Assembly: GCF_030209175.1 (NCBI RefSeq)
Contig: NZ_JARVSM010000001.1
Span: 2,418,001 to 2,482,000, forward strand
DNA length: 64,000 nucleotides
Origin: Pseudomonas sp. efr-133-TYG-5
GTDB lineage: Bacteria > Pseudomonadota > Gammaproteobacteria > Pseudomonadales > Pseudomonadaceae
Direction of reading: 5' to 3'
A program made the translations under genes and the position numbers. The notes beneath the pieces are model-generated. The model did no database searches. It saw only the letters and a list, made by a program, of their open reading frames with translations, and was not told where the DNA came from. Shown here piece after piece: positions 43,784 through 54,019 of this stretch; the stretch's first letter is position 1, and every line of letters starts with the position of its first letter.

Positions 43784-45682
43784 TTAAATCGCGCCACGCT
43801 TGCGCAGCAGATCCAACACCTGCTTGACGCTCTCTTCCAGCGACAGTGACTGCGTGTCGATCACCAGATCAGCATTCAGCGGAACGTCATACGGGAACGA
43901 CTCACCCGGAATATTATCGCCACCCGCAGCATACAAGCCCTGCGGATCACGCTCGGCACACACCGCCGGCGAAGCCTGCACATAAACCGTCAGCAGACGC
44001 TCCTTGCCGATCAGATCCTTGGCCTGCTCACGACCTTCAGCACTCGGCGCAACAAACGCCGCCAGGGTCAACAGACCCGCCTCGTTGAACTGACGCGCCA
44101 CATGCGCAGCACGCCGCCAGTTCTCGGTACGACCGGCACGATCCTGCGGCAGCCCTTTGTTCAGGTCGTGACGCAGATTCTGACCATCGAGCACGAACAC
44201 CGCCCGGCCCATGTCGAACAGCTTGCGCTCGACCGCATAGGCCAGCGTGCTCTTGCCCGCGCCCGACAGGCCGCTGAACAGCACGGTTGCCGGTTGCTGA
44301 CCGAAGCGTTGCGCGCGTTCTTCAGTGGCGACGTGCGCCAGTTTGCCGTGGTGCGTGGCCGTGCCCTGAGCCACAGGCGGGGCAACGATCATGCCGGCGC
44401 CGACGGTGCCGTTGGTCAGGCGATCGATGATGATGAACGCGCCGGTGGTGCGGTTGCTGTCGTAACCGTCGAGGGCGATCGGCGCGTCGAGCGCGATCTT
44501 CACCTTGCCGATTTCGTTGAGCTGCAAAGCGCTCGCCGGGCCTTCTTCGAGGGTGTTGACGTCGACCTTGTTGACGATGCTGGCAATCGAGCCCGGCACG
44601 TAACTGGTAGCACGCTTGATGTCGTATTTCTTGCCCGGGAGCATCGGCTCCTCGGCCATCCACACCAGCATCGCTTCGAAGCTGTCGGTGACCGGCGGCA
44701 CATTGTCGGCATGCACCAGCAGGTCGCCGCGGGAGATGTCGATCTCGTCTTCCATGGTCAGCGTCACCGCCTGACCCGGACCGGCGTGCTCCAGCTCACC
44801 CTCGAAGGTGACGATGGATTTGACCCGGCTGCTCTTGCCCGACGGCAGCACCACGACTTCGTCGCCCTTGTGCACGATGCCGCTGGCCAGGGTGCCGGCG
44901 AAACCGCGGAAGTTCAGGTTCGGACGGTTGACGTACTGCACCGGGAAGCGCAGATCGGTGAAGTTGCGGTCGCCCGCCACTTCCACGGTCTCGAGGATTT
45001 CCATCAGCGACTGGCCGGTGTACCACGGCGAGCGCTCGGACTTGTTCACCACGTTGTCGCCCTTGAGGGCCGACATCGGCACGAAGTGCATGCTGGTCGG
45101 CTTCATCTTCAAGCCTTCGGCAAACTTCAGGTAGTCGGCCTTGATCGACTCGAACACGCCCTGGTCGAAGTCCTTGAGGTCCATCTTGTTGATGGCGACG
45201 ACGATGTGCTTGATGCCCAGCAACGAGGCGATGAAGCTGTGGCGACGGGTCTGGGTCTGCACGCCGTAACGGGCGTCGACCAGGATGATCGCCAGATCAC
45301 AGGTGGACGCACCGGTGGCCATGTTGCGGGTGTACTGCTCATGGCCGGGGGTATCGGCAATGATGAATTTGCGCTTGGCGGTAGAGAAATAGCGGTAGGC
45401 GACATCGATGGTGATGCCCTGCTCACGCTCGGCCTGCAGGCCGTCGACCAGCAAAGCCAGGTCGATGTCGTCGCCGGTGGTGCCGACTTTTTTCGAATCG
45501 CGGGTGATGGCTTCGAGGTGATCTTCGTAGATCATCTTCGAGTCGTGCAGCAGGCGCCCGATCAGGGTGCTCTTGCCGTCATCGACGTTACCGCAGGTCA
45601 AAAAGCGCAGCAGCTCTTTACGTTCGTGCTGGCCCAGGTAGGCGAGGATGTCCTCGCTGATCAAATCAGATGCGTGACTCAT
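43784..45682 (-). CDS. cysNC: Fused sulfate adenylyltransferase large subunit / APS kinase (CysNC)
   Basis: Bifunctional protein of 632 residues. Residues 20-450 are the GTPase subunit CysN ([41 protein letters not shown]), which drives ATP sulfurylase together with CysD. Residues 455-632 are APS kinase CysC ([20 protein letters not shown]), which phosphorylates APS to PAPS. ATG 45682 fits the conserved N-terminus. It is normally immediately downstream of cysD; here 499 bases with a four-helix-bundle gene and AGCTT-type repeats intervene. The repeat reaches to 14 bases before the start, leaving GGAG as the ribosome site. Confidence 0.95.
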   Translation of the reverse strand: MSHASDLISEDILAYLGQHERKELLRFLTCGNVDDGKSTLIGRLLHDSKMIYEDHLEAITRDSKKVGTTGDDIDLALLVDGLQAEREQGITIDVAYRYFSTAKRKFIIADTPGHEQYTRNMATGASTCDLAIILVDARYGVQTQTRRHSFIASLLGIKHIVVAINKMDLKDFDQGVFESIKADYLKFAEGLKMKPTSMHFVPMSALKGDNVVNKSERSPWYTGQSLMEILETVEVAGDRNFTDLRFPVQYVNRPNLNFRGFAGTLASGIVHKGDEVVVLPSGKSSRVKSIVTFEGELEHAGPGQAVTLTMEDEIDISRGDLLVHADNVPPVTDSFEAMLVWMAEEPMLPGKKYDIKRATSYVPGSIASIVNKVDVNTLEEGPASALQLNEIGKVKIALDAPIALDGYDSNRTTGAFIIIDRLTNGTVGAGMIVAPPVAQGTATHHGKLAHVATEERAQRFGQQPATVLFSGLSGAGKSTLAYAVERKLFDMGRAVFVLDGQNLRHDLNKGLPQDRAGRTENWRRAAHVARQFNEAGLLTLAAFVAPSAEGREQAKDLIGKERLLTVYVQASPAVCAERDPQGLYAAGGDNIPGESFPYDVPLNADLVIDTQSLSLEESVKQVLDLLRKRGAI

Positions 45683-45696
45683 TGCATTCAAGCTCC

Positions 45697-45724
45697 GAGC
45701 TGTAAGCTTCAAGCGGCAAGCTTG
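45697..45724. repeat. AGCTT-type repeat, right flank of the cassette
   Basis: Contains CAAGCGGCAAGCT, which occurs in inverted orientation at 46150-46183 on the other side of the four-helix-bundle gene. It lies between that gene and the cysNC ribosome site. Confidence 0.65.
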
Positions 45725-45735
45725 TCGGCGTACAG

Positions 45736-46077
45736 CTAGTCAGAAATTTTGTTGATCAACCCGCCCAGCATTCGAGAAAGCTCGCGGGTTTCCATAATCC
45801 AATTTTCAGCCAGCGGATCTGCGATGTAAGCGATATCTCGGCCTATCAGGACTTGGGTTCGCAACTCTGCACAGGAGGCCTTGGCGATCCAGAGAAATTG
45901 AACCTTCTCTCTTGAACTCCGACGTTCCATGCCTTCAGCGATATTGCAAGGCACTGACAGTGCAGAGCGGGTAATTTGATCCTTGAAGCCAAAATCCCCG
46001 CGTTGCGCAAACTCTCTGAAAATCCCCACTGCCAGACATTTGCTTCGCTGCCAGACAATCAGCTTCTCGAAATCCAT
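45736..46077 (-). CDS. Four-helix-bundle protein (23S rRNA intervening-sequence / S23 family)
   Basis: Protein of 113 residues of the S23/IVP four-helix-bundle family: [20 protein letters not shown], then [20 protein letters not shown], then [15 protein letters not shown]. Such genes occur inside intervening sequences of 23S rRNA genes, as accessory proteins of diversity-generating retroelements (Avd), and as isolated chromosomal genes of unknown function. Here it is inserted between cysD and cysNC, on the same strand, bounded by inverted AGCTT-type repeats. Codon choice looks less GC-rich than in its neighbours. It is probably a mobile or once-mobile passenger transcribed with the operon. 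Confidence 0.84.
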   Translation of the reverse strand: MDFEKLIVWQRSKCLAVGIFREFAQRGDFGFKDQITRSALSVPCNIAEGMERRSSREKVQFLWIAKASCAELRTQVLIGRDIAYIADPLAENWIMETRELSRMLGGLINKISD

Positions 46078-46149
46078 TACAAGTCATCCGACTCCGGCTC
46101 GCAGCAACCGGCCGCAAGCGCCAGACCGCAAAGTTACGCATACCGCCTT

Positions 46150-46183
46150 CAACTTGCAGCTTGCCGCTTGTAACTCGAAGCTT
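46150..46183. repeat. AGCTT-type repeat, left flank of the cassette
   Basis: Carries AGCTTGCCGCTTG, the reverse complement of the core at 45697-45724. It overlaps the cysD stop codon by two bases, so one boundary of the inserted material is exactly the end of cysD. Confidence 0.65.
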
Positions 46184-47099
46184 AAAAGTAACCCTGACGT
46201 TTCTTGTCTTCCATCGAGCCTGCGCCATCGTGGTCGATGACCCGGCCCTGGCGCTCGGAAGTTCGCGTCAGGAGCATTTCCTGAATGATGTCCGTGAGGC
46301 TTTCGGCCTCGGACTCCACCGCGCCCGTCAACGGGTAGCAGCCAAGGGTACGGAAACGCACTTTCTTTTTGACGATGCGCGCCTTCTCCTCATCGGACAG
46401 GTGCTCGAGGATGCGCTCGTCGTCGATCATGATCAGCGTGCCGTTCTTCTCGATCACTTCGCGCTCGGCGGCGAAGTACAGCGGCACGATCGGGATGCCT
46501 TCGAGGTAGATGTACTGCCAGATGTCCAGCTCGGTCCAGTTCGACAACGGGAACACACGAATCGATTCGCCCTTGTTGACCTTGCCGTTGTAGACGTTCC
46601 ACAGCTCCGGACGCTGGTTTTTCGGATCCCAGCGGTGCTTGCTGTCGCGGAACGAGTAGACGCGCTCCTTGGCGCGGGACTTCTCTTCATCGCGACGGGC
46701 ACCGCCGAACGCGGCGTCGAAACCATGTTTGTCGAGCGCCTGCTTGAGGCCCTCGGTCTTCATGATGTCGGTGTGTTTGGCGCTGCCGTGGGTGAACGGG
46801 TTGATGCCCTGCGCCACGCCGTCCGGGTTGACGTGGGTGATCAGGTCCAGGCCAAGCTCTTCGACCATCTTGTCGCGGAACTTGTACATTTCCTGGAATT
46901 TCCACCGGGTGTCGACGTGCATCACCGGAAACGGCAGTTTGCCCGGGAAGAACGCCTTGCGTGCCAGGTGCAGCATCACGGCGGAGTCTTTACCGATGGA
47001 GTACAGCATCACCGGGTTGTCGAACTCGGCGGCCACCTCGCGGATGATGTGGATGCTTTCCGCCTCCAGCTGTTTCAGATGCGTCAGTTTGTCGACCAT
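46182..47099 (-). CDS. cysD: Sulfate adenylyltransferase subunit 2 (CysD)
   Basis: Catalytic subunit of ATP sulfurylase, 305 residues. The PP-loop is [20 protein letters not shown], followed by [40 protein letters not shown] and the conserved tail with [20 protein letters not shown]. It forms APS from ATP and sulfate, with energy from GTP hydrolysis by CysN. It is first in the cysD-cysNC operon. Control by CysB and sulfur limitation is known for the family; I could not point to a site in the gap 47100-47245. Confidence 0.96.
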   Translation of the reverse strand: MVDKLTHLKQLEAESIHIIREVAAEFDNPVMLYSIGKDSAVMLHLARKAFFPGKLPFPVMHVDTRWKFQEMYKFRDKMVEELGLDLITHVNPDGVAQGINPFTHGSAKHTDIMKTEGLKQALDKHGFDAAFGGARRDEEKSRAKERVYSFRDSKHRWDPKNQRPELWNVYNGKVNKGESIRVFPLSNWTELDIWQYIYLEGIPIVPLYFAAEREVIEKNGTLIMIDDERILEHLSDEEKARIVKKKVRFRTLGCYPLTGAVESEAESLTDIIQEMLLTRTSERQGRVIDHDGAGSMEDKKRQGYF

Positions 47100-47245
47100 G
47101 GCTACTCACGAAAGCTTTCTTATGAACGGCCAGCGGGCCGTGTTCGAGCGGGGAATCCTAGCACAGCGACCTCTTCTAATCAGGACGCCAACTAGATCGA
47201 AAGGGTATATGAATATGCCCACCAGTTCGGCTGTGCAGATCGCCG

Positions 47246-47331
47246 GTGGGCGCGAGCCTGCTCGCGAAAGCGCTGTGTAAGGCACCTCTGTAATCAAGGT
47301 GCCACCGCTTCGCGAGCAGGCGCGCTCTCAT
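47246..47331. repeat. REPIN with an inner hairpin
   Basis: GCGCGAGCCTGCTCGCGAA at the left faces TTCGCGAGCAGGCGCGC at the right. Between them GGCACCT and AGGTGCC make a second stem. It lies between nif3-like and cysD. Confidence 0.82.
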
Positions 47332-47347
47332 AGGATTTCTACTGGAT

Positions 47348-48106
47348 TCAGATCGGGTTCGGGCAATCGATGAAGATGTGTTCGAGGGCAAAGCGTTTGG
47401 CCAGGTAATCACCCAGCGCCTGCACGCCATAACGCTCGGTGGCGTGGTGACCGGCAGCGATGAAGCTGATGTCGTTTTCGCGGGCGCTGTGGAACGTCTG
47501 CTCGGAAGCCTCGCCACTGAGGTACAGGTCGACCCCTGCCGCTATTGCATCATCGATGTAGCCCTGGCCACCGCCGGTGCACCAGCCGACCCGGCGGATC
47601 ATCGCGCTGCCTTCGATCAGCAGCGGCTCGCGGCCCATGACTTCCTGCACGCGACGAGCGAAGTCGCGGGGCGTCATCGGTTCGTTCAACGAGCCGACCA
47701 GGCCAACAATCTTCAGGTTGTCCGGATCCAGCGGGCCTTCGACGGTGATATCGAGTTGACGGGCCAGTTGCACGTTGTTGCCGACGTCCGGGTGCAGGTC
47801 CAGCGGCAGGTGGTAGGCCAGCAGACTGATATCGTGCTTGAGCAGGGTTTTCAGGCGCCGCTGCTTCATGCCGGTGATGCACGGGTTCTCGCCTTTCCAG
47901 AAATAACCGTGATGCACCAGGACCAGATCGGCCTCGGCTGCGACCGCGGCATCGAGCAACGCCTGGCTGGCGGTGACGCCGCTGACGATGCGCATGACCT
48001 GCGGGCGCCCCTCGACCTGCAGGCCATTGGGGCAATAATCGGCAATTCTGGCACTGCCGAGGTAACGGTCGGCTTCTTCGACCAGGGTGCTCAGGGCGAC
48101 GGCCAT
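47348..48106 (-). CDS. Nif3-like dinuclear metal-centre protein
   Basis: Protein of 252 residues of the Nif3/YbgI family, which forms toroidal hexamers with a two-metal site. Visible landmarks are VEEADRYLGSARIADYCPNG, LQVEGRPQVMRIVSGVTASQ, the metal-site segment LVHHGYFWKGE, and GHHATERYGVQAL near the end, with conserved histidines and a glutamate. It is often annotated as a GTP cyclohydrolase I type 2 homologue, but that activity is not established here. It is divergent from algW, as in P. aeruginosa. Function is unknown. Confidence 0.87.
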   Translation of the reverse strand: MAVALSTLVEEADRYLGSARIADYCPNGLQVEGRPQVMRIVSGVTASQALLDAAVAAEADLVLVHHGYFWKGENPCITGMKQRRLKTLLKHDISLLAYHLPLDLHPDVGNNVQLARQLDITVEGPLDPDNLKIVGLVGSLNEPMTPRDFARRVQEVMGREPLLIEGSAMIRRVGWCTGGGQGYIDDAIAAGVDLYLSGEASEQTFHSARENDISFIAAGHHATERYGVQALGDYLAKRFALEHIFIDCPNPI

Positions 48107-48127
48107 GAAAGACTCCTAAATATCCCG

Positions 48128-48155
48128 TTCAGAGGCGCGCGCGGCCTCGTATAAT
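48128..48155 (+). promoter_or_regulatory. Sigma-70-type promoter candidate for algW
   Basis: TATAAT at 48150-48155 is a perfect -10 element, with TTCAGA 16 bases upstream as a weak -35. It lies 55 bases before the algW start. Confidence 0.6.
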
Positions 48156-48209
48156 GCGCGTCATTATGGGCGGTCTGACCCCGCCTGCAACCTTTCCAGG
48201 ACGTGCTTA

Positions 48210-49367
<1,158 letters not shown>

Positions 49368-49414
49368 GACGCTGTTCGCGCCAGCGGCGCGAATAGCAGA
49401 CATTCTCAACAGGC

Positions 49415-49456
49415 ATGTTATATTGTTTCAATTAATCCATTGGAACAACATAACAT
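49415..49456 (+). promoter_or_regulatory. Large inverted repeat covering the TonB-receptor start codon
   Basis: Arms of 17 bases (49415-49431 and 49440-49456) match at 15 positions: ATGTTATATTGTTTCAA and TTGGAACAACATAACAT, around an 8-base loop. The right arm holds the ribosome site GGAA and the first two bases of the ATG at 49455. The sequence is far more AT-rich than its surroundings. It could be a metalloregulator operator (ATGTTAT recalls Zur sites) or a hairpin controlling translation. Confidence 0.75.
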
Positions 49457-51572
49457 GTCGTCTCGAAAAAAGGCCTCGCTGCTCGGACTGACGCTGGGCC
49501 TGCCCCTTGGCTTGCTCGGCGATCCGGTGTTCGCCGAAGAACCGCTGCCCCTCGAACTCGACGCGATCAGCGTCACCTCCGACTACGAATCGCCCACCGG
49601 ACCGGTCAACGGCTACCGGGCGACCCGCTCGTCCAGCGCCACCAAAACCGACACCGCGATCCGCGATATCCCGCAGGCGATCAGCGTGGTGCCGGCCAGC
49701 GTGCTCAAGGATCTGGGCAGCAGCAGCGTCGAGCGCGCGCTGGATTTCGCCGGTGGCGTCTCGAAGCAGAACAACTTCGGTGGCCTGACCCTCTACGAAT
49801 ACAGCGTGCGCGGCTTCACCACCTCGGAGTTCTACAAGGACGGTTTCAGCGCCAACCGCGGCTACCCGAGCACTCCGGACGCGGCCAATATCGAGCGCAT
49901 CGAAGTGCTCAAGGGCCCGGCCGCCAGCCTCTACGGCCGCGGCGATCCCGGCGGTACGGTGAACCTCGTCACCAAGAAACCGCAAGCCGAAGCCTTCACC
50001 ACCCTGCAGACCAGCGCCGGCAGTTGGGATCGCTATCGCACGGCGCTGGACGTCAACACCCCGCTCGACGAACAGGGCGACGTGCTGTCGCGGATCAACC
50101 TTGCGGTCGAGGACAACCACAGTTTTCGCGACCACGTCAGCAACCAGCGCGTGTTCGTCGCGCCCTCCTTCAGCTGGCGGCTGAATCCCGACACCCAACT
50201 GCTGGTGGAAAGCGAGTTCGTTCGCCACAGCGCCACGTTCGACCGCGGCATCGTCGCGCCGAACAACACCTGGAGCGGTGTTTCGCGCCGCACATTCCTC
50301 GGTGAACCCAATGATGGCGACATCGACAATCACAACAACCTGCTTCAGGCCTCCCTCGAACATCACCTCAACGACAGCTGGAAACTGCGCCTGGCCAGTC
50401 ATTACAAGGAAGGCAAGCTGTGGGGCTTCGCCTCCGAGGCGCGGCCACTCAACGCCGACGGCCACAGCGTCAACCGGCGTTATCGCGAGCGCGACAACAA
50501 CTGGCACGACAGCATCACCCAACTGGAATTGCGCGGCCTGTTCGACCTCGGCAACTGGCAACACGAACTGCTGCTCGGCAGCGAGTACGAGAACTACCGC
50601 AAGAACGAGCGCGTCACCACTGTCGCCGGCGGCCCCTACGCCATCGATATCTACCACCCGGTGTACGGTCAGGCGAAACCCGACGGCGCGCGTTCGGGCA
50701 GTGACTTCTTCGAGCACGTCGAAAGCCAGGCGCTGAACCTGCAGGACCAGATCGTCTTCAGCGACAAGCTGCGCGGCATGCTCGGCGCGCGTTTCGAGCA
50801 TTTCGCGCAACGCATCGACGATTACAGCCGCAACGCCAGCAGCCGCCAGACCCACGACGCCCTGACCCAGCGCGCCGGCCTGCTCTATCAACTGACGCCG
50901 GACACCGGCCTGTTCGCCAACGCCTCGACATCGTTCAAACCGAACAACGGCCTCGACGCGAGCGGCAAGTCCTTCAACCCCGAAGAAGGCGTCGGCTACG
51001 AAGTCGGGATCAAGCACGAGCTGTTCGACAATCGCCTGAGCAGCACCCTCGCCTTCTTCCATATCGACAAGGAAAACGTCCTCGCCCTCGACCCGAGTAC
51101 CGACACCAACCGCGCCATGGGCAAGGCCCGCAGCCGTGGTTTCGATCTACAGGTCAGCGGCCAGGTGAGCGACGCCGTGCGCGTGATCGGCGCCTTCGCC
51201 TACATCGATGCCGAGGTGACCAAGGGCGACGCCGTGATCCCTGCCGGCAGCCGCATCCTGGGTGTCGCCAAGCACAGTGGCAGCCTGCTGGGAGTCTACG
51301 AGTTCCAGGATGGCCACTGGCGCGGTTCCGACGTTGGCGCGGCATTCACCTACGTCGGCGACCGTTCCGGCGAGGCCGGCAGCCATTTCGAATTGCCCGC
51401 CTACCACACCGTCGACCTGCTGGCCCATTACAAGGCCAGCGACCAGGTCACCGTCGGCCTCAATCTGAACAACCTGTTCGACGAAAAGTATTACGAGCGC
51501 GCCTACAGCAATTACTGGGTCAGCCCCGGCGAGCCGCGCAACTTCACCGTCAGCCTCACCCTCAACCTGTAA
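49455..51572 (+). CDS. TonB-dependent outer-membrane receptor
   Basis: Receptor of 705 residues from ATG 49455. Signal peptide (about 1-28, cleavage after VFA), then a plug domain (about 50-170: DIPQAISVVPASVLKDLGSS, YSVRGF, IERIEVLKGPAASLYGRGDP, GGTVNLVTKKP) and a 22-strand barrel ending LTLNL. The plug form is that of siderophore-type receptors. It is followed after 12 bases by a DUF4198 gene and preceded by a striking inverted repeat. Together this suggests uptake of a metal or metal complex. The last residue is leucine instead of the usual phenylalanine. The substrate is unknown. Confidence 0.9.
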   Translation: MSSRKKASLLGLTLGLPLGLLGDPVFAEEPLPLELDAISVTSDYESPTGPVNGYRATRSSSATKTDTAIRDIPQAISVVPASVLKDLGSSSVERALDFAGGVSKQNNFGGLTLYEYSVRGFTTSEFYKDGFSANRGYPSTPDAANIERIEVLKGPAASLYGRGDPGGTVNLVTKKPQAEAFTTLQTSAGSWDRYRTALDVNTPLDEQGDVLSRINLAVEDNHSFRDHVSNQRVFVAPSFSWRLNPDTQLLVESEFVRHSATFDRGIVAPNNTWSGVSRRTFLGEPNDGDIDNHNNLLQASLEHHLNDSWKLRLASHYKEGKLWGFASEARPLNADGHSVNRRYRERDNNWHDSITQLELRGLFDLGNWQHELLLGSEYENYRKNERVTTVAGGPYAIDIYHPVYGQAKPDGARSGSDFFEHVESQALNLQDQIVFSDKLRGMLGARFEHFAQRIDDYSRNASSRQTHDALTQRAGLLYQLTPDTGLFANASTSFKPNNGLDASGKSFNPEEGVGYEVGIKHELFDNRLSSTLAFFHIDKENVLALDPSTDTNRAMGKARSRGFDLQVSGQVSDAVRVIGAFAYIDAEVTKGDAVIPAGSRILGVAKHSGSLLGVYEFQDGHWRGSDVGAAFTYVGDRSGEAGSHFELPAYHTVDLLAHYKASDQVTVGLNLNNLFDEKYYERAYSNYWVSPGEPRNFTVSLTLNL

Positions 51573-51584
51573 AAGGACGTCAGC

Positions 51585-52304
51585 ATGCACCACGGCAAAA
51601 CCCTCCTGCTCCTCGCGGCACTGTTCGCCAGCCAAGCCTCGGCCCACGGCCTGTGGACCGAACAGCGGCGCGGCAACATCGAAGTGATCTACGGCCACGG
51701 CGCCGAGGACAATGCTTTCAAGGCGCAGAAAATCAGCGGCGCCTGGGCCTACGATGCCGCGGGCAAGATGATTCCGGTCAGTGTCCAGCGCCTGGCCGAT
51801 CATGCCCGCCTGCAACCGTTGAAACCGCCGGCCATCATGGCCGTGGCGCTGAACAACGGCATGTGGTCGCAGACCGCTGACAAGCGGTGGATCAATGAAG
51901 GGCGCAGCAAGGTGCCCGGCGCTATCGAGGCGACCGAAACCTTCAAGTACAGCCTGGCGATCTATCAGCCCGGGGCGAAGCTGCCTCCACTTGCGCAGAT
52001 CCGTTTGCTGATCCTGCCGGAGGTCGACCCGCTCACCGTCGGACCGGGGAAGTCGCTGCCGGTGCGGGTCACGCTCGATGGCAAACCGGCGGCCGGCGTG
52101 AAGTTGATCGGCGACTATCGCAGCGCGCCGAACACCCTCAGCACCGAGACCGACCAGGATGGCCGGGCGCAGGTGCTGGTGCGCAATGAAGGCTTGAATG
52201 TGATTGCCGCGCAGGTGGAGGTGCCGGTGAGGGACAGCGCAGACGTCAATAGCCGCGGCTTGTTCAGCTCGCTGACGTTCCTTGGCGAACCGCATCACGA
52301 ATAA
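51585..52304 (+). CDS. DUF4198 family exported protein
   Basis: Exported protein of 239 residues. The signal peptide MHHGKTLLLLAALFASQASA is expected to be cleaved before HGLWTEQ, leaving histidine as the mature N-terminus. The body is beta-rich with a second histidine pair in IYGHGAEDN, and a late immunoglobulin-like part (KSLPVRVTLDGKPAAGVKL). DUF4198 members often accompany TonB receptors and nickel, cobalt or copper transport genes. AAAAGGA before the start and 12 bases of spacing show co-transcription with the receptor. A periplasmic metal-binding role is inferred. Confidence 0.8.
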   Translation: MHHGKTLLLLAALFASQASAHGLWTEQRRGNIEVIYGHGAEDNAFKAQKISGAWAYDAAGKMIPVSVQRLADHARLQPLKPPAIMAVALNNGMWSQTADKRWINEGRSKVPGAIEATETFKYSLAIYQPGAKLPPLAQIRLLILPEVDPLTVGPGKSLPVRVTLDGKPAAGVKLIGDYRSAPNTLSTETDQDGRAQVLVRNEGLNVIAAQVEVPVRDSADVNSRGLFSSLTFLGEPHHE

Positions 52305-52371
52305 GGCCACGGGTTCGCTCTCGAACTTTCAGCAAGCAATCTGCCCTTCGCTTATTTCGACATGCTCTAAC

Positions 52372-52393
52372 GCACTGTCAGTTCTGACAGTGC
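52372..52393. promoter_or_regulatory. Perfect 22-bp palindrome resembling a lux box
   Basis: GCACTGTCAG and CTGACAGTGC flank TT. The CT-N12-AG arrangement fits binding sites of LuxR-type quorum-sensing regulators. It lies 95 bases before the orphan gene at 52488, in the gap 52305-52487, which otherwise holds no recognisable element. Confidence 0.6.
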
Positions 52394-52487
52394 CGGCTCG
52401 AGACTAACGCCCGTAGGCTGGGGGGCATGAACTCACGCGTCGGCCCACCTGCCGGCGGGTCGTTGTACTTATCGGGAAGGGAACCGC

Positions 52488-52913
52488 ATGAAAGCTCAAC
52501 GCGAATACGATTTCGAATCCACGCCGAAATTCGACAAGGGCGAAGCCCTCATTGAATGGCAGGGCACTACGTTGCGCTCACCGATCGTGGTGTTCAATCG
52601 CGGCCTGCTCACTGCCAGTTACTTGCAGCAGGCCTCCGGCACAAAAGGGGGATCGGACAACGATGCGTTTGTCGTCAGCCTGCTGGAGGGCACGCCACCC
52701 TCGAGCTTCCAGCAGCAGTATCAACGAGGCGATTCTGCGCACCACTTCGAATGGGCCTTGATCTATGAAGGCAAGGCGCATCGGCCGAGGACAGGCAGCA
52801 TTACCGGGACGTTCGCCAGTGCCTACCGCTCGATCGATGCCGTGATCCATATGGTCTTCGATGACAACAGCACGGCCAACATAACGTTCAAGGCGGAAAA
52901 ACGGCTGCAGTAA
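52488..52913 (+). CDS. Hypothetical protein behind a lux-box-like palindrome
   Basis: Protein of 141 residues that I do not recognise. It has no signal peptide and no transmembrane segment. The sequence alternates short polar turns and beta-strand-like stretches (SPIVVFNRGLLTASYLQQAS, then HHFEWALIYEGKAH, then AVIHMVFDDNSTANITFKAE), suggesting a small beta-barrel or sandwich. GGAAGGGAACC lies just upstream of ATG 52488, a good ribosome site. It is a single-gene unit: a terminator-like stem follows the stop, and a perfect palindrome lies in its promoter region. Confidence 0.65.
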   Translation: MKAQREYDFESTPKFDKGEALIEWQGTTLRSPIVVFNRGLLTASYLQQASGTKGGSDNDAFVVSLLEGTPPSSFQQQYQRGDSAHHFEWALIYEGKAHRPRTGSITGTFASAYRSIDAVIHMVFDDNSTANITFKAEKRLQ

Positions 52914-52917
52914 CGTC

Positions 52918-52958
52918 AACGGCACAGCCCCCGATACACCATCGGGAACTGTGCCGTT
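52918..52958. terminator. Bidirectional terminator-like hairpin
   Basis: AACGGCACAG (52918-52927) and CTGTGCCGTT (52949-52958) form a perfect 10-bp stem with an inner CCGAT/ATCGG stem. It sits between the convergent orphan gene and hisC. The T-tracts are short. Confidence 0.7.
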
Positions 52959-52964
52959 CAATCA

Positions 52965-54017
52965 TTACAACGCGCCGAGCCCGTCGATCAGCGCCTGATT
53001 CTGCTCCGGCGTACCGATGGAGATACGCAGGAACTGGGCAATCCGCTGCTGCTTGAAGTGGCGCACGATCACCCCTTGCTCGCGCAACCTGGCGGCCAGC
53101 CCTGCTGCGTCGTGCTGCGGATGGCGGGCGAAAATGAAGTTCGCTGCCGACGGCAGCACTTCAAAGCCCTTGGCCTGCAATTGCGCGACCACCCACTCGC
53201 GGCTTTCGATCACCAGCCGGCAGGTCTTGGCGAAGTACTCGCGATCCTCGAACGCCGCCGCGGCGCCGACATTGGCCAGACGATCGAGCGGATAGGAGTT
53301 GAAGCTGTTCTTGATCCGCTCCAGCGCCTCGATCAGGTCCGGGTGCCCTACCGCCAGGCCGACCCGCAGCCCGGCCAGCGAACGCGACTTGGACAGGGTC
53401 TGGGTCACCAGCAGGTTCGGATAACGATCCACCAGGCTGATCGCGGTTTCGCCCCCAAAGTCGATGTAGGCCTCGTCGACCACGACCACCGAGTCCGGGC
53501 TGGCCTTGAGGATTTGCTCGACCGCCTCCAGCGCCAGCAGGCAACCGGTCGGTGCGTTCGGGTTGGGGAAAATGATCCCGCCGTTCGGCCTGGCATAGTC
53601 CGCCGGATTGATGCGGAACTGCGCGTCCAGCGGCACCGCCTCGAACTGGATGCCATACAGCCCGCAATAAACCGGATAGAAACTGTAGCTGATGTCCGGG
53701 AACAGCAGCGGCTTGTCGTGTTGCAACAAACCGTGAAACACGTGGGCCAGCACCTCGTCGGAACCGTTGCCGAGAAACACCTGGTTGCTCTGCACGCCGT
53801 AATAGCTGGCGACCGCGTTTTTCAGCAGGTCGCTGTTCGGGTCCGGGTACAGGCGCAGGTTGTCGTTGAGCTCGGTCTGCATCGCCGCCAGGGCTTTCGG
53901 CGACGGGCCATACGGGTTTTCGTTGGTGTTGAGCTTGACCAGGCGGGTCAGCTTCGGCTGCTCGCCCGGCACGTAGGGCACCAGATCCTTGACGAACGGG
54001 CTCCAGAATTTACTCAT
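52965..54017 (-). CDS. hisC: Histidinol-phosphate aminotransferase
   Basis: PLP enzyme of 350 residues, fold type I, that converts imidazole acetol phosphate to histidinol phosphate. Landmarks are [34 protein letters not shown] and the PLP lysine in [16 protein letters not shown]. It lies two bases after hisD on the same strand, the order hisG-hisD-hisC usual in Pseudomonas. This form belongs to the short HisC group. The reaction is step 7 of histidine synthesis. Confidence 0.94.
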   Translation of the reverse strand: MSKFWSPFVKDLVPYVPGEQPKLTRLVKLNTNENPYGPSPKALAAMQTELNDNLRLYPDPNSDLLKNAVASYYGVQSNQVFLGNGSDEVLAHVFHGLLQHDKPLLFPDISYSFYPVYCGLYGIQFEAVPLDAQFRINPADYARPNGGIIFPNPNAPTGCLLALEAVEQILKASPDSVVVVDEAYIDFGGETAISLVDRYPNLLVTQTLSKSRSLAGLRVGLAVGHPDLIEALERIKNSFNSYPLDRLANVGAAAAFEDREYFAKTCRLVIESREWVVAQLQAKGFEVLPSAANFIFARHPQHDAAGLAARLREQGVIVRHFKQQRIAQFLRISIGTPEQNQALIDGLGAL

Positions 54018-54019
54018 GT

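Noticed and set aside
43243..43787. Open frames on both strands of the dispersed element (175 and 134 codons)
   Set aside because: I recognise these as recurring spurious annotations of a repeat; conservation is in the DNA, not in one frame.
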